Source of the DNA: Ananas comosus
Lineage: Eukaryota > Streptophyta > Magnoliopsida > Poales > Bromeliaceae
Assembly (NCBI RefSeq): GCF_001540865.1
Contig: NC_033623.1
Coordinates: 6,945,969-7,009,968, forward strand
Direction: 5' to 3'
DNA length: 64,000 bases
The first letter of the stretch is position 1; every line of letters begins with the position of its first letter. The notes beneath the pieces are model-generated. The model was not told the origin of the DNA. It worked only from the letters and a program-made list of their open reading frames with translations, and did not search any database. Below, piece by piece: positions 58,388 to 64,000 of this stretch. The translations under genes and the position numbers were made by a program.

Positions 58388-59595
58388 ATGCCTCGTGGAC
58401 AACCTTGAATGAGGTCTACGCCTGAGGAATCGAGTGTTGCTCCTACGCAACCCGGTCCTATGCAATCTGGAGCAAGTGGCGACGGGGAGCTTCGGGAGCA
58501 AATGGCCGCGCTTATTAGTGTAGTGCGACAGCAAGTGGAGTCCGTTCAGCGTCAAGGGGAGCAAATCCAAAGGCTCCACGGCAGCAGGCGGCGGCGGCTC
58601 AAGTGGGGGCCGAGCATCCTGCGCCCCCTGCAGTGGTGTCAAGTGCGGCCGAAGGAGTGGCGGTGGCGGCGGGGCCAGTCGCGGCTGTGCCAGTCACAGC
58701 GGTGCCGGCCGGATCAGGAACCTCAAATCCCGATAGTGCTGCGGTAGAGGTGAAGCGGGAGTGTGCATTTCCACCTTTCGTTATGTTCAAGAAATTCAAC
58801 CCACCTACGTTTGACGGGGGAAAGGTGGAGCCGTCAATAGTGGAGTCATTGATCGACTAGATGGAGTCGCTCTTCCAGGACTTATATACCTTGGAGAAAG
58901 ATAAGGTGTACCTCGCTACTCATTGTTTGGAGAAGGCGGCGAAGGTGTGGTGGAAGCGAGTAAAGCGGGATCGGTCTTCCGATCTTCCGCTTATATTGTG
59001 GGAGGAGTTCAAGAGGGCCATGTTCGCGAACTACTTCCCCGACACGGTGAAGCGGAAGCTATAAGAAAAATTTCGCAAGCTAAGGCAAGGAGATCGATCG
59101 GTGGCGGATTACGAGCAGGAGTTCTCCTATATCATTGATTGTGTCCCGGAGGTTGTTCGAGATGATCGGAATCGGGCCGATTGGTTCTTGCGATGACTTA
59201 GGCCGTGGGTTTATAGGGCCGTGCAACTGTTCAAGCTCACGACCTTTGCTGAGGTTTTTGATCGAGCATTGTGGACGGAGCATGGCTATACCCACTTGCG
59301 AGAGGAGCGCGAGTCCATGGCCGAGTCGAGGGACAAAGGAAAGAAGCCGTCTGTAGGTGGTGGCGGGGGTCGGGCGAATTCTAAGAAGCCCTCCCGTTAT
59401 TCACAGCAGCAGTCAAGGAGTTAGGGGCCGACTCGGTGTGTTGTTTGTGGCGGTGATCATCGACCACCGAGTTGCCCACAACGCGAAGGAAAGTGCTATA
59501 AGTGTGGCCAAGCAGGGCATGTTGCTCGAGATTGCCAGAGATGGGCACCATCTGCACCGACGGCGGCATTAGTTCTGTCTACCCCAAGACAACTT
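58388..59595 (+). pseudogene. Ty3/gypsy gag, decayed
   Basis: ATG at 58388 is followed within seven codons by TGA (58406). The frame continues with a Gln-rich stretch (REQMAALISVVRQQVESVQR), shifts near 58580, and the gag domain follows: FKKFNPPTFDGGKVEPSIVE, WEEFKRAMFANYFPD, TFAEVFDRALWTEHG. The zinc knuckle is CYKCGQAGHVARDC. Further stops are at 58858, 59062, 59194 and 59422. It is homologous to the gag pieces at 23568-30011 and 33721-34236. Confidence 0.92.
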
Positions 59596-61517
59596 GTGGG
59601 GTTACCACCGGCTATGTCGGCTAAACGTTCATCAACACTGCGTCAGCTGGAGGGATCTAGAGCACCGAGTGGACGAGTTTTCTCCACTCAGGTGGAGGAG
59701 CAACCTGTAGTTCTTGACGATGTCGTGACAGATATTATTTTGATCAATGGCATTAGAGCTAGAGTTTTATTCGACACAGGTACATCGCATTCATTTATTG
59801 GTGCATCATTTGCAAAAACTCATGACATAGAGATCATATATAATTCGGATTATTGGTGGGTTAATACACCAGAGCATTCATTTAGGGTGCATGAGGAGTG
59901 CTTGGCTTGCCCAGTTAAGATAGGCGATTGGATTATGCCAATAGATTTGTTGGTGTTAAACCAAATGTGGGAATTTGATGTAATCCTAGGGATCAATTGG
60001 CTCTCCAAGTATTATGCGGTTATCGATTGTGAAAATAAGGTGATCACATTTCGTGAGCCTAACCAAGAGGAGATGGTATACCGTGCATGCAAAAGCTCGC
60101 GCTTCGCGGCGACTATATCGGCGGCGAGGGCGAGGAAAATGATCAAAGGTGGGTGTGTGGCCTATTTGGCGACAATGGTAGAAGCTCAAAGGGAGCACCC
60201 GGAATTTGGTGATATTCGGGTAACGTGTGAGTTTCCGGACGTATTTTCGACGGAGTTACCGGGATTGCCACCGGACCGGGAGATCGAATTCGTTATTGAT
60301 TTGATTTCCGGGGCGGCGCCAATTTCGAAAGCTACGTATAGGATGGCACCGGCGGAGCTAAATAGCTAAAAGTACAGTTGCAAGACTTGCTCGATAAAGG
60401 ATTTGTGAGGCCAAGCGTATCGCCGTGGAGAGCTCCGGTGCTATTTGTAAAGAAAAAGGATGGCACATTTCGGCTCTGCGTGGATTATCGTGAGTTAAAC
60501 AAAGTGACAATCAAGAATAAGTATCCATTGTCGCGGAGTGATGATTTATTCGATCAGTTGCAAGGGTCACGGGTATACTTAAAGATAGATCTTCAGTTGG
60601 GGTATCATCAGTTGAAGATCCGACCAAAAGATATGCGCAAAACGGCATACCGTACGCGGTATGGCTATTATGAGTTCACGGTAATGCCGTTTGGACTTAC
60701 TAATGCCCCGACAACATTTTTAGACTTAATGAATCGAGTCTTTCGACTGTTGATGGACCGATGCGTCGTGGTGTTTATTGACGACATGTTTGTTTATTCA
60801 CGGAGCGAGGAGGAATACAAGGAACATTTGAGAGCCGTGTTACAAATACTCCGAGAAGAGAAGCTATATGTAAAGTTAAAAAAGTGCGAATTTTGACTTT
60901 CGGAGGTTACCTTCCTAGGCCACGTGATATCGGGTGATGGCATCTCGGTGGATCCAAAGAAAGTGGAGGTAATTAAAAATTAGCCTCGCTCGACAAGTGT
61001 AGCGGAGCTCCGCAGTTTTCTTGGACTCGCGGGATACTACCGGCGGTTCGTGGAGGGGTTTGCAAAAATAATTACTCCACTAACGCGCCTTACATACAAA
61101 GGAGTGAAGTATGTTTGGAGTGATGATTGCAATCGGAGCTTCAAGGAATTAAAGGGAAGGTTGACGTCGACCCCAGTGCTTGCTCTACCAACTCCTGAGG
61201 AGACCTTTGTTGTGTATAGTGATGCTTCATATATTGGTCTCGGGTGTGTCTTAATGCAAAATGAGCGAGTCATAGCTTATGCTTCGTGCCAGTTGAAGAA
61301 TTATGAAAAGAACTATCCGATACACAACTTTAAGCTAGCCGCGGTGATATTCGCGCTAAAGTTGTGGAGGTATTACTTGTGCGGTGAGCAATTTGAGATT
61401 TTTACGGACCATAAGAGTTTTAAATACTTGTTCAGCGAAAAAGAATTGAATATGCGACAGCGATGGTGGTTAGAGTTGCTAAAGGATTATGATGTTATTA
61501 TTTTATACTATCCCGGG
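59596..61517 (+). pseudogene. gypsy protease, reverse transcriptase and RNase H, decayed
   Basis: Protease: VLFDTGTSHSFIGASFA (active-site DTG). The linker leads to reverse transcriptase: [35 protein letters not shown] (usually DLRSGYHQ), [12 protein letters not shown] and catalytic [11 protein letters not shown]. RNase H: FVVYSDASYIGLGCVLMQ and FTDHKSFKYLF. Lesions are a one-base deletion with stop at about 60367, TGA at 60894 and TAG at 60981; the frame then runs to a hAT-like insertion at 61518. Closest in type to Del/Tekay chromoviruses, whose copies encode the enzymes for reverse transcription of the element. Confidence 0.93.
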
Positions 61518-62600
61518 CAAGGTTTAAAGTGCCGTGGCACGGGGGCGTGCCGTTATATCCCTGGCACGGTACGGCATAGGCACGCTTGCGTGCCGACACG
61601 TGGCATGCTTGCTTGCTGATAGATACGCATGATCTCCTACTGGCACGCTTTGACACAAACTTACTTAAGTTTTTTTAGTTCCAATAAACTCTTATAATGT
61701 TATTTTGAAAGATTTAAATAAATAATTATGAATATTTATTATGTATACTTTACTATACTCATCAATTAATATGCATGTAAGCTTTTTGTAAGTAAAATAT
61801 GACTATACTTGATGTAGAATAGAAATTAAAATACAATAATAAAATCCACAAGTATAATAATTATTTAAATTTATATCTTTACACAGAGATGACTGTTTAA
61901 TTCAATATAGATCGTCGCGCTTGATCATATGGCATATTATCATCTGCAGATACAAAATTTATTTTGAAAATGTTGATATAAGTATTGCTGGTATTTATGA
62001 GAAAGTTATATATTCCCGATATTACACCCATATTTTTTTATTTTGTTATTCTTTTTAAAAATATCTAATCAAAATTTGTTTAGGAGATCGATTTTTATTA
62101 TCTTGATTCACCGAAAACTTCGCGGTGTGACAATTTTTGACAAAATATTTTGCGAAGAAAAAATGGATGTCCGTGGTGGGCTACGGGCTCGGGCCGCGCG
62201 GTATGGATCAGATATGTCAATTAAAAATTTGCTCATATATTGATAAATAAAAAGTTAAAAAAAGGCATCCGCGAAAAAGCAAAACAAAAGTTAAAAAAAA
62301 GATAACAAAGTGAAAAAAAAAAAATAATATAGATGGCCCGGCCGGAGCTCGATACTCCAGAAAACAAAAGAAAAAAGAAAAAACCAAAAAAAAGGCAAAA
62401 AAAAAAGAAGAAAAAAGCACGGCACGGCACGGCACAGTGCCGCGACACCCTTGCGCATGCCGCTTTGTCTCGAGCGACACGCGAGGGGTGCCGCGGCACA
62501 CAGGGGGGGTCCGAGACCCCCCCTATACCGTGCCCCTTTCTTAGGGGCACGGTACGTGCCGCACTGGCACGGTGCGGCACGGACGAGATTTGAAACCTTG
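61518..62600. mobile_element. hAT-like element, 1083 bp, inside the gypsy polyprotein
   Basis: Ends are CAAGGTTTAAAGTGCC and, reverse-complemented, CAAGGTTTCAAATCTC. Flanks ATCCCGGG (61510-61517) and GTCCCGGG (62601-62608) match at 7 of 8 bases, fitting an 8-bp hAT duplication. Many GGCACGG and CCGTGCC units are clustered within about 110 bp of the left end and about 180 bp of the right end. The middle is AT-rich and no transposase is visible, so it is non-autonomous. Across one copy of the duplication the host reading frame is uninterrupted. Confidence 0.78.
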
Positions 62601-64000
62601 GTCCCGGGAAAGCAAATGTCGTGGCCGATACTTTAAGTAGAAAATCGGTGGAAAACTTGGCTTCGGCAATCACACCCCAGCCGTTATTGCAAAAAGAGAT
62701 GCAACAGCTTGGTCTTGAAGTAGTAGCTCCGGGAGTGCCGACTACTCTTGCCCATTGGTGGTGTAACCGACCTTATTGGAGAAGATAAAAGAGCTGCAAG
62801 CTTTCAATGAATATCTCCAAAAGGTGCGCGGTGAAGTTGAAAGCGGTAATGCCGATGATTTTGGCATTGGGACCGATGACACACTTCGATTTAGAAATCG
62901 TTTGTGTGTGCCTAAGGACGAGAAAATTCGAAAGGCGATTATGCAGGAAGCGCATTAATCTCCCTATAGCATACACCCGGGCGGCACCAAGATGTATCAA
63001 GACTTGAAAATACACTATTGTTGGCCGAGCATGAAGAAAGACATTGGAGAGTTTGTGGCGCAATGTCTCATGTGCCAACAAATAAAGGCGGAGCGCCGGT
63101 TTTCGGCCGAAAAATTACAAAGTTTATCTATACCCGTTTGGAAATGAAAAGATATTGCAATGGATTTTGTGACCGGTTTGCCTCGATCTCAAGGCGGACA
63201 CGATGCAATTTGAGTAATTGTGGACCGGTTGACGAAGTCGGCTCATTTCTTGCCGATTCATACTACGTGGTCGGGAGACAAGTTAGCTCAAATATATCTC
63301 GATGAGATTGTGAGACTTCATGGGGTTCCAGTGTCAATTGTATCGGATCGAGACCTTAGGTTCACATCCTATTTTTGGAAGAGCTTGCAAGATGTTGTGG
63401 GCACACGGCTCGAATTTAGCACGGCATTTCATTCTCAAAGTGATGGTCAATCGGAGAGGACAATATAAATTCTTGAAAATATTCTTCGGGCGTGTGTACT
63501 CGACTATAAGGGCGGATGGCATGATCATATACCGATGGCGGAGTTCGCGTACAATAATAGTTACCAAGAGAGTATCGTGATGGCGTCATTTGAGACCTTT
63601 TATAGAAAGAAATGTCGTTCTCCTATACATTGGAGCGATGTGGGCGAGAGAGTTGCTCTTGGCTCCGATGTGGTGCTGGAGACGGAGGAGAAGGTTCGCC
63701 TTGCCCGCCAACGGCTTGCGACGGCGCAATTTCGGTAAAAAAGTTATGCCGATAAGCGTAGAAAATTATAGAGTTTGCGGTTGGAGACCGCATATTTTTG
63801 AAAGTATTGCCAATGCGATAAGTAAAACGGTTTGGAGTCCGTGGGAAGTTAAGTCCCCGATATGTTGGACCGTATGAGATATTGGAACTTGTCGGTACGG
63901 TGGCTTACAAGCTAGCATTACCACCGAGGCTTGCGGGAGTGCACAATGTGTTTCATGTGTCGAATCTCCGCAAGTATGTTTATGACCCCGAGCATATTCT
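62601..64000 (+). pseudogene. gypsy integrase, decayed, runs off the window
   Basis: After the RNase H tail (VVADTLSRK) come integrase pieces in several frames. The zinc-binding region is QEAH...GGTKMYQDLKIHYCWPSM...VAQCLMCQQ (HHCC). The catalytic core has Asp in AMDFVTGLPRSQGG, Asp in [13 protein letters not shown] and Glu in [11 protein letters not shown]. Stops occur at 62956, 63145, 63211 and 63466. The C-terminal part reads PRYVGPYEILELVGTVAYKL and then GVHNVFHVSNLRKY. Any chromodomain and the 3' LTR lie beyond the window. Confidence 0.9.

Overview
The window is nuclear DNA from a flowering plant, probably a monocot. It has spliced genes with GT-AG introns, long CT/TA microsatellites, MITEs, and nested LTR retrotransposons whose primer-binding sites match plant initiator tRNA-Met. 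The species cannot be proved from the sequence; the LTR style (TG...GGGCGTGACA) and the encoded proteins fit a commelinid monocot such as pineapple, but that is inference.

Two host genes are complete and both lie on the + strand. The first (6368-12085) is a five-exon GDSL esterase/lipase of 368 residues, close to the cutin-synthase/LTL1 group, with a TATA box at 6240. The second (48702-56429) is a twelve-exon G-box-binding bZIP factor of 405 residues. Every splice junction of both genes was placed by reading frame, and the exons join without a frame break. No bacterial-type features, CRISPR arrays, rRNA or tRNA genes were seen.

The rest is mostly retrotransposon. From 13085 to 40.6 kb is a nest of Ty3/gypsy-type material. 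A minus-strand gag-only element (LTR 13085-13964) is split by a 4.1-kb solo LTR. A second minus-strand gag gene (23568-30011) is split by solo LTRs, with a third in its leader, and its own upstream LTR lies at 32443-35931. In all, six solo LTRs (14862-18954, 19706-22376, 23766-26235, 27022-29680, 30309-32382, 37311-39775) have recognisable 5-bp target duplications, three of them perfect. From 40601 to 46120 is a structurally complete Ty1/copia element (Tork/Tnt1 type, minus strand) with 723-bp LTRs and a perfect GTAGG duplication, but with broken coding regions. From about 57.47 kb to the end is a decayed plus-strand Ty3/gypsy element (Del/Tekay-like) whose polyprotein is interrupted by a 1.08-kb hAT-like element.

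DNA elements are also informative. A 625-bp hAT-type MITE with a perfect 8-bp duplication lies at 46667-47291. Four inverted-repeat elements stand in a row in intron 8 of the bZIP gene, each bordered by TA or CT/TA microsatellite, and a fifth, truncated relative lies at about 3.7 kb. The most notable structures not explained by standard annotation are these microsatellite-bounded elements, the CCGG-centred palindrome arrays in the LTR promoters, and hairpins conserved among the LTRs. I found no previously unknown enzyme system or gene cluster.
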